Shown here in pieces: positions 1 to 8,784 of a DNA stretch of 14,576 bases. A program made the translations under genes and the position numbers. The notes below the pieces were generated by a model, which was given only the letters and a program-made list of their open reading frames with translations, was not told where the DNA came from and made no database searches. The DNA is from Glomus cerebriforme. Lineage: Eukaryota; Glomeromycota; Glomeromycetes; Glomerales; Glomeraceae. Where the stretch lies: the NCBI GenBank assembly GCA_003550305.1, contig QKYT01000606.1, forward strand, positions 2,372 through 16,947, in the 5' to 3' direction. Within the stretch, counting starts at the first letter, position 1; every line of letters starts with the position of its first letter.

Positions 1-569
1 TTAGGCATTTGTGTTAATTAATTTTAAATAACAAAAAGGTATATACAATCAGAAACAAACAAATGTCAATAAATTACTATGTATATACCGTAACTTATAA
101 TGAATAAACAACGATCTCATTTTGTAACGTAGTTAAAATATTTTTATATGAGCTATCATTTTATCATGCATATTTATTTGCGTTACATTACAGTGTAATA
201 CAATCACATAATCAGGGGGAAAGATTAGAATAAACAAAGTTGATCTTTGGATTTCAAACATTTACAATATTTACCGTATATTTTATAATAAATGAATGGT
301 TAATAAATAATATATACTAATAATTACTAGACAAAATTTTGGTGGGGATAGTGAAGTTGATGACGCTAATTTTTATTATTAGTTCTTTTTATTACGACTC
401 TTAGAAATAGACACTTTAGTCTACTTTAGTGCAATTTATATAAGTCCTCCGTTAATTTGGATAACCTAAATCGTAACGTAAAAACATCAAATGGTATTTA
501 AATATTTACTTTGAAAATTTTTCCATCTTTATCAGGTTAGCAGTAGTGTGAAAATAAAAAGCATCTCGG
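1..569. other. AT-rich non-coding stretch
   Basis: No convincing gene is seen here. On the minus strand there is a short open stretch of about 22 codons ending near 430 (its last residues read LTEDLYKLH), just downstream of the exon candidate at 570-658. It is too short to call. A word CTTTAGT occurs twice near 413-430. I see no RNA gene or mobile-element terminus. Confidence 0.4.
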
Positions 570-658
570 TCACCCGTTCATGTGTGACTCCAATTTCTCA
601 ATTACCATTAATATGTTATCTACCAATATATCGTATATGATCAAATTGTTGACTTGTT
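570..658 (-). other. Candidate terminal exon, unknown protein
   Basis: On the minus strand a pyrimidine-rich run ending in CTACAG (664-659) has the form of a 3' splice site. It is followed by 28 codons with no stop, then TGA at 572-570. The translation is compositionally protein-like and helix-forming, with residues such as DILVDNILMVIEKLESHMNG at its end, unlike the N/K/I/F-only translations of surrounding DNA. I do not recognise a family. Upstream exons would lie at higher coordinates (see 1107-1220 and 1651-1842), but no complete gene model could be built. It could also be a chance open stretch or a gene relic. Confidence 0.28.
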
Positions 659-1106
659 CTGTAGGGAAATAATTACGTTATTATCGTTTGATTTAAATTA
701 GTAGTTAATTAATAACAAGGATACATATGAAAAAAAAGATATATTATTATATATACAGTGCATATAGGTCTTTCAAAAAATTCTACACTCGATACGAAAC
801 ATGGAAACACGGCGAATTTTTATATAAGACTTCCTTGTATCATGATGAAAAATGTCTATATTGCACTTATCGAATATCAATTATCAATAATATTCTTTTA
901 ATAATAAAACAAAGAAAAATGACGATTCTTTGAATCCTGATTGACGTTCCATTTATGGTTAATTATGTGCTGCAGATAGTTTAAATAAATGAATAAGAAA
1001 ATAAGGAAATTTTGCACATAGATATTAACAAAGACAAAAAAAATTTTAATGTTTATTATTTAAAATTATGTAATGATTTTATCTACTGTACAAAGACTTT
1101 GCGCGA
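659..1106. other. AT-rich non-coding stretch
   Basis: No supportable gene. A 68-codon plus-strand open frame at 727-933 has low-complexity K/Y/I-rich composition expected by chance in AT-rich DNA and shows no recognisable motif. If the flanking minus-strand exon candidates belong to one gene, this stretch would be mainly intron. Confidence 0.4.
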
Positions 1107-1220
1107 TTAATTATTATTTTGTATAATGGCGCAGTACATTTCCCATGTAAGAAAGGTTGGTTCAACATAAACTTTATCTCTGTCAAATCCAAAAGTGATT
1201 TTAATGGTATTTTGATGTTT
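1107..1220 (-). other. Candidate exon or gene relic, unknown protein
   Basis: A minus-strand frame of 37 codons lies between TGA (1223-1221) and TAA (1109-1107). Its translation includes ITFGFDRDKVYVEPTFLTWE, which has mixed, protein-like composition including Trp, Cys, Pro and Met that is unusual for random AT-rich sequence. There is no ATG near its start. An internal GACAG could serve as a 3' splice site. A second minus frame is also open across the same bases, so the reading frame is not certain. No family recognised. Confidence 0.22.
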
Positions 1221-1650
1221 TCATGCGTTGTACTATGTACATGGTTTAAAAATTTATGTTAGCACAACATAAAAATAAATATAAACTTGAATAAACTTTT
1301 AAATATTTAATTTTTCGCGAAATATTCGTCTGAATTTAGAATGAATTTTATCTAAAATTTAAATTCGGATATCGGAAATAAGTTTACCACAAGTTTAGGT
1401 ATAATAAATAAATAAGCATATATTCAATACATTATCGGGTCCAAGACCAGAGTATAAGTTTGCTGATTTTGCTCCTAGAAGGAAAACATAAACTAATAAA
1501 TTCGCGACTTTAATTGCAAGTTAAAAGCGAGCCATTGTTGTTTTCATTACAAAAAATATTTACAAATTGTTAAAATTGGGAAGAAAATGAAAAAAAAAAT
1601 CTTTTTTTTTTTTTGCATTTAAAATTGTTTGGTTTATTCAACAACGATTT
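1221..1650. other. AT-rich non-coding stretch with A/T-run palindrome
   Basis: No gene seen. At 1590-1614 an A10 run is followed by TC and a T13 run. This would fold as a hairpin and may be a relic of a retrotransposed tail or simple slippage. Nothing else stands out. Confidence 0.4.
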
Positions 1651-1842
1651 CTATTGGTTACCGTAATATCTCAAATTATCGTAAGATATTGTATATATTT
1701 TTGTAATCTCTTCATTTTTCGTGTTGTTACAGCTATTTTCAAAATTCCATCCAGTCCGAAGATTAATTTTTTTTTCATATGCAGTCTTATACACTTGATC
1801 AGTAATTCTGCCCAGATTTATAATTCCGGCTAGAGTTAACAA
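1651..1842 (-). other. Short ORF, possible exon or relic, unknown
   Basis: A 63-codon minus-strand ORF starts with ATG at 1842. Its second half (about residues 27-62, including RTGWNFENSCNN) has mixed composition and could be coding. The first residues overlap one copy of the TATAATTCCGGC word cluster, so the apparent start may be repeat sequence rather than a true N-terminus. Just before its stop the minus strand reads GGTAACC, a possible 5' splice site. No domain or family is recognised. Confidence 0.2.
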
Positions 1843-1950
1843 AATAATTTTTTAATGTATAGTCCGGCTCGATCACGTGTCACACTATACGTATTCTGGA
1901 AATATCCTATTTGTCACATATTTAAATTTATTAATGCTATAATTCCGGCC
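1804..1950. repeat. Cluster of a TATAATTCCGGC-like word
   Basis: Plus-strand copies are AATTCTGCC (1804-1812), TTATAATTCCGGC (1818-1830), TATAGTCCGGC (1858-1868) and TATAATTCCGGCC (1938-1950). All are in the same orientation, with one exact 12-base match (TATAATTCCGGC) between 1819-1830 and 1938-1949. The word is GC-rich against a very AT-rich background. It could be a decayed satellite-like or transposon-terminal repeat. No matching inverted copy was seen. Confidence 0.4.
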
Positions 1951-2345
1951 AAAAATTACGGATCGAATCCAACCCCTAAAAATTAGCAATCTAATATTAT
2001 TTTATTATTTTATTTTATTTATAATGTATCTTTAAACATTCAACTTCTAATTATATAAGAATAATTAAACGTGAATTATGAAATTACATTTTAAAGATAT
2101 AAAAATTGTTTTTAGACTATTTCTATATATAATTATCTATATAAACTATTGATAATGTCTGTTACATCTGTTTTATACCATATGCCTTTGTGTTTGTTAT
2201 CATTTTCTATTAAAGTTCCCATCCATCTATCTACTAATTGCGTTATTGTTTGTTTTTTGTATAATTCTACAATTCTTTTATTTTTTCTTCTATCAATGTC
2301 CTTTTTTATTGTTTTTCTTTTCTCTATTCTTGTTATACCTTTAAT

Positions 2346-2858
2346 TCATTCAATTTCTGTCACCTTTTTGCATCTTTTATTCCAAATTTTATTATATGCC
2401 TTTCTCGCTATGTTTGTGATCAATATTTCCATTTTCATTTTGATATTTTTATCTTTTTCCATTTCATATAGTTGTTTGTTAAAAATTCCTTTTATAATTT
2501 CATGGAATATATATTGTCCATTATAATTATTAGATCTTGTTAATAATATATCCGTTATTCTTTGTTTCCATTTTCTTTCATTAACCTTAATGAAGTCTTT
2601 TTCCAATTCTTTTATTTGTAATTCTATTTCTTCATTAATTATTTCATAGATTGTAGTTTCATTTTTATTACAATTCCATATGTGTATCCAGTTTTCCGTA
2701 TCCCATCTATCTTTTCCTGATGTAATCTCATTCCCTCCTTCTTCTCTGTTCATTATATAATATAGCATTTTATCCCAATCTATCTCCTTCAAATTTTTTA
2801 CTATTTCTTTATTCACCTTCAATGTCAACCATTCTCCTATATATTTAAATTTATTCAT
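2346..2858 (-). pseudogene. C-terminal segment of the LINE ORF2
   Basis: These 170 codons continue the LINE ORF2 after a frame change. Residues near the start (IGEWLTLKVNKEIVKNLKEI) and around 52-68 (DRWDTENWIHIWNCNKNET) resemble the region after RNase H in fungal LINEs, where a Trp-rich stretch is followed by a cysteine and histidine cluster. Only one Cys of that cluster remains here. The frame goes on after a single TGA for about 70 more codons to 2133. It is part of the same pseudogene, not an independent gene. The apparent ATG at 2858 is internal. Confidence 0.6.
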
Positions 2859-2923
2859 CCTTTTAATTGTTTCTCTTATTTTTGAATTAATTATATTCCT
2901 TCTCCAATATAATTTAAACTTAT

Positions 2924-3691
2924 TCAGTTATTCCAAAGTAACATTTCTTCCAGTTTTTTAACCTCTATTTTTTCATTATTATTATTTGTATCTTTTTTAT
3001 AAAATTTATCCTTTTTCTTATTTTTAATTTTTACTTCTTCTAATTTCCAAAATATATTATTTTTTTCCGTTATACTTAATAATCTTTCTATGTAGCTAAT
3101 ATTATCAATTTTCCACTTTTTCCTTTGAGTTATATTATTTTTAATTTTGATCATTTTATCCATTATTTTAAAAATTTCTTTCGCTTCTTCTGATTCAATT
3201 TCTATATTATCATTATCTACCGCTGTTAAACCTATCATTATTAATATTATTATTAAATTTCGTTCTATATTTCTATCATCTAATTCAATTGTAATTATTT
3301 CTATCATTCTTCTATGTATAATTTTACTCCATTTTATAATAATAATATTATTTTCATCTTTTGTTCTTTCTATTCTATATTTACTTATTTCTTCCTTACT
3401 ACTATAATATTTTTCTATAAATTCATCTTTTATACTTTGATTTAATTTTTTATATCCTCCACAAATTTTGTCAATTTCTATCATTCTATTATTAATTATT
3501 TTCATTTCTTCAATATCTTTATTAAAGTCTTTTTCTAATTTATCCCATTTCTCATTACTTTTAATGATTTTTTCTTTTTCTCTTTCCTTATTTTCTTTTG
3601 TAAATATACCTAAATCGCTATAAATTCCTTCTAATTTATTATTTTCATTATTATTTGTTACTGTAATATTTGTTTTACTTCTAAATACCAA
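2924..3691 (-). pseudogene. Long open segment of the LINE, possible worn RNase H-like region
   Basis: These 255 codons without a stop sit between the RT thumb and the C-terminal region of the LINE remnant. In related LINEs this place is taken by RNase H. The pattern of hydrophobic strands fits loosely: IIILIMIGLTAVDNDNIEIE could match the AEL-helix to TDS strand, and FWKLEEVKIKNKKKDK could match the K-x-HS-x-N stretch. The catalytic Asp, Glu and His are not where expected, so this would be a dead domain. The alignment is by eye and is inference. The sequence is highly charged and probably partly coiled coil. Confidence 0.5.
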
Positions 3692-4645
3692 TTTGGAATT
3701 CTTCCTTTTGCGCTTCTATTATTTTCATAACAAATTTGTTTCCATGATTTTATTTTATTGTCCTCCGTTATGATATCTTCTATAAATTTACAGTCTGTTG
3801 ATTTTATACTTTCTTTCCTTTTTTGTATTTTCTTTATTTAATATATCAGTTATTCTAAATACTCCTTTTCTATTCGTATGATTATGTATTTCTTCATGAT
3901 TGCATAATCTTAAATTATTTTCTTCTAATAATTTTATCGCTTTTATTAATATATCATCTGTTCTTTTATTGATCTGATCTATATTTTCAAATAAACAGCC
4001 TATTATCATTTCATCTTTTTTTGATTTGATCTAATCTTATTCTCGTACTTATACCCATTTCTCCATTATTATTTAATTTATATAACATTGTATTTGTGTG
4101 ATGTTCTATTTGTAGATCATATATATTAGTAATGTTCAAAAATATATCTCCATATATAATTGTATCTGGTGTTGCAATTGATAGATTTGCCTTATTCTTA
4201 ATTAATTTTTTTATTGGTCTCATTAACATTTTACATTCATTTCTTGACAATATTGTTGTTTGCATTTGATATTCTATCGCTGATACTAACACCCTATTTC
4301 ACATATATATAATCTGTTTGTCTGTTAATTTTTTCCATCTCATTTGTCATCTGCTGTTGTAATTATGTTCTTTATCTTAATTTTCCCTGCTTCTTTAGAT
4401 AATTTCTTATTGATGTAGATCCCCAAATATCTAACTCCTTCTTTACTATTATTCACTTTTAATTATTTGATTGTTGATTTCAATTTTATCATTTATCACA
4501 TTCATGTTCAGTAACTCGAACTTTTCTGGATTTGCTTTAATATCACTTATCTGATAAAAACTATTACAAATCTTATATAAAGCTTTTAAGTTACTTTCAT
4601 TATTTGCCACTATATTAGTGTCGTCCATGATAAAAATTATATTAG

Positions 4646-4854
4646 TAGATTATTTTATTGTTTATTTTTATTATTAGTCCAGAGCGACTATATATTTCTA
4701 TGCGCTTTGACTCTGTATCTCCTGCTTATTATTTGAGCTGATTAATGTTATTGGTTCATTACTTCTAATTAGTAACTCTGCAAAAATATCACGAAATGAT
4801 TTCCTTTTATGTGTTAATATAATAAGACGGGAGGGGAGTGACTTTCTAATAAAG
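4646..4854. other. Junction between LINE remnant and next unit
   Basis: Homology to reverse transcriptase stops at about 4645 on the minus strand. Upstream of it the frame quickly meets stops. One minus-strand open stretch of about 45 codons ends at 4706-4708 and includes SFRDIFAELLIRSNEPITLI. It reads like coding sequence, but I cannot assign it. It might belong to the older element into which the truncated LINE inserted. Confidence 0.3.
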
Positions 4855-5193
4855 TTAAAATATTTGTGTTGTATACGTCAGTGAATAACTCTTTGTATCA
4901 TAAAAAAATGTGAGGAGTTTACTAATTTGGAATTTATTATTCAGTGAATGGGAATTGGAAATATAGACTTTTGGGATAGTAGGCACGAGTTGATCATTGG
5001 TATGGATCTTCAAATGAATTTGGTTGGTGTTTGTTTGATGATAATTTAACTCAAATAGGAAGGTTTTGCTACGTTTTGATTTGTATATTCTATTGTATCC
5101 CCACAGATCTGATTTGTTCACGTGGAAAGGAACTGCGGAGATGAGGAAGGGAATTTTTTGAACAGGAAAAAATTTTTGAGAAGAGGATAACAT
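4855..5193 (-). CDS. Unrecognised ORF, 112 codons
   Basis: An ATG-started open frame of 112 codons lies on the minus strand, just downstream of the ORF1 remnant (5530-6929). The product is rich in Ser, Lys, Asn and Thr, with no evident signal peptide, membrane helix or catalytic motif. The DNA here is less AT-rich than its surroundings, and the plus strand is visibly G-rich, consistent with a coding or formerly coding strand. In LINEs the start of ORF2 with its endonuclease would be expected in this place, but I see none of the endonuclease motifs. It may be element-internal sequence or a relic. Function unknown, and reality as a gene uncertain. Confidence 0.25.
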   Translation of the reverse strand: MLSSSQKFFPVQKIPFLISAVPFHVNKSDLWGYNRIYKSKRSKTFLFELNYHQTNTNQIHLKIHTNDQLVPTIPKVYISNSHSLNNKFQISKLLTFFYDTKSYSLTYTTQIF

Positions 5194-5529
5194 AATAATA
5201 TTTTATATGAAAAAAAGTGTTTACGGCGAATATTCTATTTGAACTTTTGGGAAACTTCTTTTCTGCCTAAACTGTGAGGGTAACTGCTGAGTAGTTGTGT
5301 GTTTTCGTGGACTTTTGCCAACAAAAAGCCTGCCAGTGGAAAAGTATCAGGTAACTGTGGAATTCATATGGATGGGAAAAATTCCTTAGATGAAAAATTA
5401 CATTAGTAGGAAAAAAAGAATATCTATAGGTTCTAAACTCTTTCACATGGCTATATAAATCAGATTACACATCCCATCAAAATGAAAAGGACCAAATCAG
5501 ATTGAAGACTATTTTAATTTGTTCTGCTA
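5194..5529. other. Interval between two retroelement pieces
   Basis: Less AT-rich than average and containing short minus-strand open stretches broken by stops (for example one reading STGRLFVGKSPRKHTTTQQL near 5330). This is consistent with decayed element sequence continuing from the ORF1 remnant. No domain recognised. Confidence 0.3.
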
Positions 5530-6929
5530 CTACTTAGAATCTTGTTGCATGAGCAATTTCACAAGAATATTTACCAGGACTTTCACAATTGAGCCTGTAG
5601 GAGAATTGGGAGTAGATCAATTCTTATTCTTATTCTCCTTTTTATCATTCTTTGAGAACTTCTTATCTTTTTGAGAAGTATCTTTTGATACATATGACTT
5701 CTTATCAGCAGACTTGTTACTTCTGATGACCAAACATATTGTTTCCTGTCATTGATAAAATAGCCTTTATCAAATCATCATGATGGCCAAAAAAGCTAAT
5801 CAATTTCATACCTTTGTTTTTAATTTCTTTACATTCGGAAGGTAAACCTGTTATTATGGATCGGTGAGCAAGTCTTTGTTTTCATTGTTCTAAGGACCAC
5901 TCTCTTGGAAACTAATGGATTGGAATGTTACCTAATTCTATTTGCCATAAGTCCAGAACAGTTTGTCAAATTTTTCCATCATAGTTGTTCAGAGAATGAT
6001 GGTCGTTCTGACACATCTGTATTTGCCTTTCACTATGACTGACACTTTGATAAGAGATCCTAAATTTTTATTTATCTCCTCTGTAATTTTTTCCACATCC
6101 CAGTTACCTGGAATACCCTATAACATGACATCACATATGTTTGATTTCAAATTAGGTGGTGCCATATATCCTGTGATGATGTAAGGAGTAAATTCTTCTT
6201 TTTGGGCTGTTTTACTGTTGAACTCGTGATTTAGCTGATTTGGAAACTTCGCTATTAGGGTATCCAAATGCATTGACTCCTGCAGTTGATCATCTTATGA
6301 CTGTGCAGATTCGTTATTTGTGATAGTGATCAGTGCTATTATCAAACCATCATTGGTGTAATTTGTTGATATCAATCCAGATTATGTGGATTCTCTGCTA
6401 TTATTGGTATTTGCTCTGAAGGGCTGTTTCTATTGGCCATTTGTTGTTTTAGTTGGACAATCGTCTCATGTGCCAACTCAAGATTCGCTGTGAGTTCTGA
6501 TATTAACCTTTCTTTTGAGTGCAAGTCCTCTAAGTATCCTTCTAAAGTTGTGGCTTAGGTAGAAAGAGCGTCTTCATAAAATTTGCTTACTATACTGCCT
6601 ACTAAATATATTATATTTCTGTTTATATTTGTAGCTTTGGCAACCCCTTTGACTAGGCGGGCAATATTATTTGGTCAGTTCCTATTTTTAAGTTCAACAC
6701 AAAGGTTATATTCTTTAAGGAGCCACTCTTGAGTGCCCTACTCTAGTTGGCCAAAGTTCTTGGCATTTAAAGGCTCTATATATTTATTATAGATTTTGCC
6801 TGTAAAAGTAGAAATAGTTACTCCATTTTGTTTTTCAAAAATTAAATTTACTGTGTTTTTTAATAAAATTGAAAAAATTTGGAAAAGGTTTTTTTTTCCC
6901 ATGTTCAACAACTTAAATATCCCGGACAT
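5530..6929 (-). pseudogene. Decayed LINE ORF1-like (gag-like) protein
   Basis: About 465 codons can be followed on the minus strand from ATG at 6929-6927 to TAG at 5532-5530 through a few frame changes and about eight stops. In order there is an N-terminal region, then GTQEWLLKEYNL with an in-frame TGA (6677-6675), then RLVKGVAKATNI. A likely coiled coil follows at codons 130-170 (SKERLISELTANLELAHETI, then VQLKQQMANRN). Next is a folded region at about codons 260-350 with GIPGNWDVEKITEEINKNLG, GNIPIH and FPREWSLEQ, and finally a Lys/Ser/Asn-rich basic tail (5720-5620) with KVLVNILVKLL at the end. A coiled coil, an RNA-binding-like core and a basic tail fit the nucleic-acid chaperone encoded by LINE ORF1. 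I base the assignment on this layout, its retroelement neighbours and remembered fungal repeat proteins. Non-functional. Confidence 0.6.
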
Positions 6930-6943
6930 TTATTGGACATTTA
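6924..6943. repeat. Two tandem GGACATTTA words at the ORF1 start
   Basis: GGACATTTA occurs at 6924-6932 and 6935-6943 (period 11). Read on the minus strand this is ATGTCC twice, and the ORF1 start codon lies inside the second ATGTCC. The same word occurs twice at 8034-8051 at the downstream edge of the RNase H piece. Confidence 0.5.
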
Positions 6944-8032
6944 TATGGATTACATGATTATTTTTTTTAAAAATTTCTTGATGAAATGTAAAAAAAATAC
7001 TTGTATAGATTGAAAAATAGTGTGCAGAATTAAATTATCTTTTAAATAAATCATTAATCATAAAAATTGGATAAAAACTCATAAATTTTTGTTAGTAAAG
7101 CAAATTACTTCAAAATACAAGAAATTTGCAAAATAATAACTTTTCCTTTTTTCCCAAACCTTCCAACCTCCCACCAACTGTGAATAAAGGTTCTTTATAT
7201 AATTTTTGCCCACAAATTGTAATGCAATATGCATCTCTACATATAACTTTAATTTTATACAATCCCTTAATCGTTCTAATTAAAGTAATCTGCAATACAT
7301 ATATATTATCAATTTTAAATTTCTAATTAATTACTTTATGAGAAGAAGTTGATAGTAAAGAAGATTGAGATTCTGAAACTAAAAAAATAAATAAAATTAA
7401 TATATATTTATTATAAATAAAACTGTTAAAATTTAAATACTTACATTTTCTTTTTTAAGAAATTAAATTTGAAATATTAGGTTGTAAATTTCTTTTGCAC
7501 TACTTCATTTGTTTTATCAAGAAAATTTGGATATTTCTTAAGATGTTGAATAATCTGATCTTTTTTATTTGAAAATACCATATTTTATGCTCTTCCTACT
7601 TTCCTGACTCTTCTATACAAGATTTTACAAAAATTTAGTAATTACTTTTAATTACTTTTATTGATTTTAATATCAATTCTAACAATATTTGATTTAACAG
7701 AACCTACCATCTATAAAACAACTCATAATTTGACTTTACTATTAAAGTTTCAGTAAATTAGGTCAAATTTAAAAAGTTCAAAATCATTTTTTGCGGGTTT
7801 CTTACCACTCAGAAGTCCAATTTTGATAAACTTTTTTTTAATTTGTAGATAAAAAAAAATATTCATTCGAATTATGAATTACTAGTTAGTGAATAAATCA
7901 CAAAAAATTGTTTTAGCAAAAAGTGTCAATTTTAATGTACTGTAGAGTGTAGATTAGTTATGAGTTGTATATTAGTCCTGATTTAACAAAACAGGAAATG
8001 AATTTTTAAAAAATTTTCTGGTGGCTTAGAAT
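6944..8032. other. AT-rich interval, no clear gene
   Basis: No convincing gene. At 7110-7326 both strands carry a 60- to 66-codon open frame over the same bases. The minus-strand reading (ICGQKLYKEPLFTVGGRLEG) is the more protein-like, but overlapping frames this short cannot be separated and no family is recognised. A 10-base word ATTACTTTTA is repeated in tandem at 7641-7660. The remainder is low-complexity A/T sequence. Confidence 0.35.
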
Positions 8033-8204
8033 TGGACATTTTGGACATATATAATTTTGTTCCAGATTATTTTTAGAAATATCTGGATGAGATCTGCAAC
8101 GGGTTAGATCTGGGCTCAAAATCTTGGCCAAGCTAGATTTGTAATGATTTTCATAAGTTTTCTGAGCTGGGTTCAGGTTCAAAATGTATTATGATAATCT
8201 AAAT
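8033..8204 (-). repeat. Probable LINE 3' untranslated region and tail
   Basis: Immediately after the stop of the RNase H piece on the minus strand lies about 170 bp with higher GC and repeated AGATCTG/ATCTGG words (8080-8120). It ends on the minus strand in two ATGTCC units (plus-strand GGACAT at 8034 and 8043). Many LINEs end in short tandem repeats instead of poly(A), so this edge may be the 3' tail. Composition drops to plain AT-rich sequence beyond it. This is inference from position and composition. Confidence 0.4.
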
Positions 8205-8468
8205 CTATAAAAATTGAATGCCATCAATGGCCGCTTGACTGTCCGTATAAATAGTAAGACTAGTGTCCAAGGAAGTAGCTAAAATGGCTGTAAAAATCGC
8301 ACACAATTCGGCACGGGTTGAAGAAGGCCAAGTTTCACTAACTATATTACTACTAGTTAATCCTAATTTTGTAAAATGATCAGCCAATTCATTTTCTTGA
8401 TTTCTGGAGTGACCTTTTACTTTCATTATGTTAAAGTTTAAATTTTCTATAAATTTAATTATATAAGT
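8205..8468 (-). pseudogene. LINE RNase H fragment with permuted motif order
   Basis: An open minus-strand frame runs from after TAA (8471-8469) to TAG at 8207-8205. It carries clear ribonuclease H signatures of fungal LINEs: IMKVKGHSRNQENELADHFT (His at 8411-8409, Asp at 8381-8379) and SSTRAELCAIF (Glu at 8309-8307) followed by TIYTDSQAAIDGI (Asp at 8243-8241). RNase H removes the RNA strand during reverse transcription. The normal order is D, E (AEL), D (TDS), H (GHS), D (AD). Here the His/Asp C-terminal block comes first and the AEL/TDS block follows, in the same frame with no stop. The first catalytic Asp is not seen. It is most simply the 3' half of one copy fused to the 5' half of another, so non-functional. 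ATG at 8426 is internal to the motif and not a true start. Confidence 0.75.
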
Positions 8469-8784
8469 TTAAATGTTTCATAAATATCTTTTTTTTATAT
8501 AACTCTTCAGCTTAAACTTTGATTTATTTATTTGACATATTATTTCTACTTAAGTAACCAGTAGTTTCAAGGGCATGATTATAGAGGGAGATGACGACTG
8601 TATATATTATTATTGCATCTTTTGGATAATAAAGACTCATAATACTTTTTTCACTAATTAGATCTAGCCTAGTAGTATTAGATTCACTTTAAGAAGAAGT
8701 AATGAATAAATCTAATCATTGTTTGATTGGTTTCTCATAAATAAAAATCCCAATATTAATAAAAAATTAAAGACATGTTCTTCA
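8469..8784. other. AT-rich interval, nothing recognised
   Basis: Upstream of the RNase H fragment on the minus strand the frame is closed and no further LINE motif is visible, so the copy is truncated here. No gene, RNA or terminal repeat seen. Confidence 0.4.

Larger units (their letters stand above)
2133..4645 (-). pseudogene. 5'-truncated LINE ORF2: reverse transcriptase to C-terminus
   Basis: This is the 3' two-thirds of a non-LTR retrotransposon ORF2, which copies element RNA into DNA at the target site. It begins at the reverse transcriptase active-site box FIMDDTNIVANN (MDD codons at 4628-4620), followed by a conserved stretch with SDIKANPEKFELL and, after a frameshift near 4450, GVRYLGIYINKKL. 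The LINE thumb-like region follows (NRVLVSAIEYQMQ, LNNNGEMGISTRIRLDQIKK), then KGRIPNWYLE near 3690. Two long open segments come next: 3691-2924 (255 codons) and 2858-2346 (170 codons), the latter continuing after one in-frame stop to TAA at 2135-2133. At least four frameshifts and several stops (for example TGA at 4301-4299) separate the pieces. The endonuclease and the rest of the RT palm are missing upstream of about 4645, as in a typical 5'-truncated LINE copy. The protein is extremely rich in Asn, Lys and Ile. Non-functional. Confidence 0.85.

Noticed and set aside
727..933. 68-codon plus-strand ORF
   Set aside because: K/Y/I-rich, no motif and no flanking signals; expected by chance in AT-rich DNA.
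1955..1978. GGATCGAATCC, resembling a tRNA T-loop (B box)
   Set aside because: No paired acceptor, D or anticodon arms can be built around it, and no A box lies at the right distance.
2149..2526. 125-codon plus-strand ORF rich in Leu, Ile, Phe and Ser, looking like a membrane protein
   Set aside because: It is the antisense shadow of the LINE ORF2 C-terminus. The T-rich strand opposite an A-rich coding strand always gives such hydrophobic frames.
3147..3407. 86-codon plus-strand hydrophobic ORF
   Set aside because: Antisense shadow of the 255-codon LINE segment, composed almost only of Ile, Leu and Ser.
2133..6929. ORF1 and RT remnants as one complete LINE
   Set aside because: The RT piece begins abruptly at the MDD box, with no endonuclease or palm between it and ORF1, and its A-rich composition differs from the ORF1 piece. 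Two different insertions are more likely.
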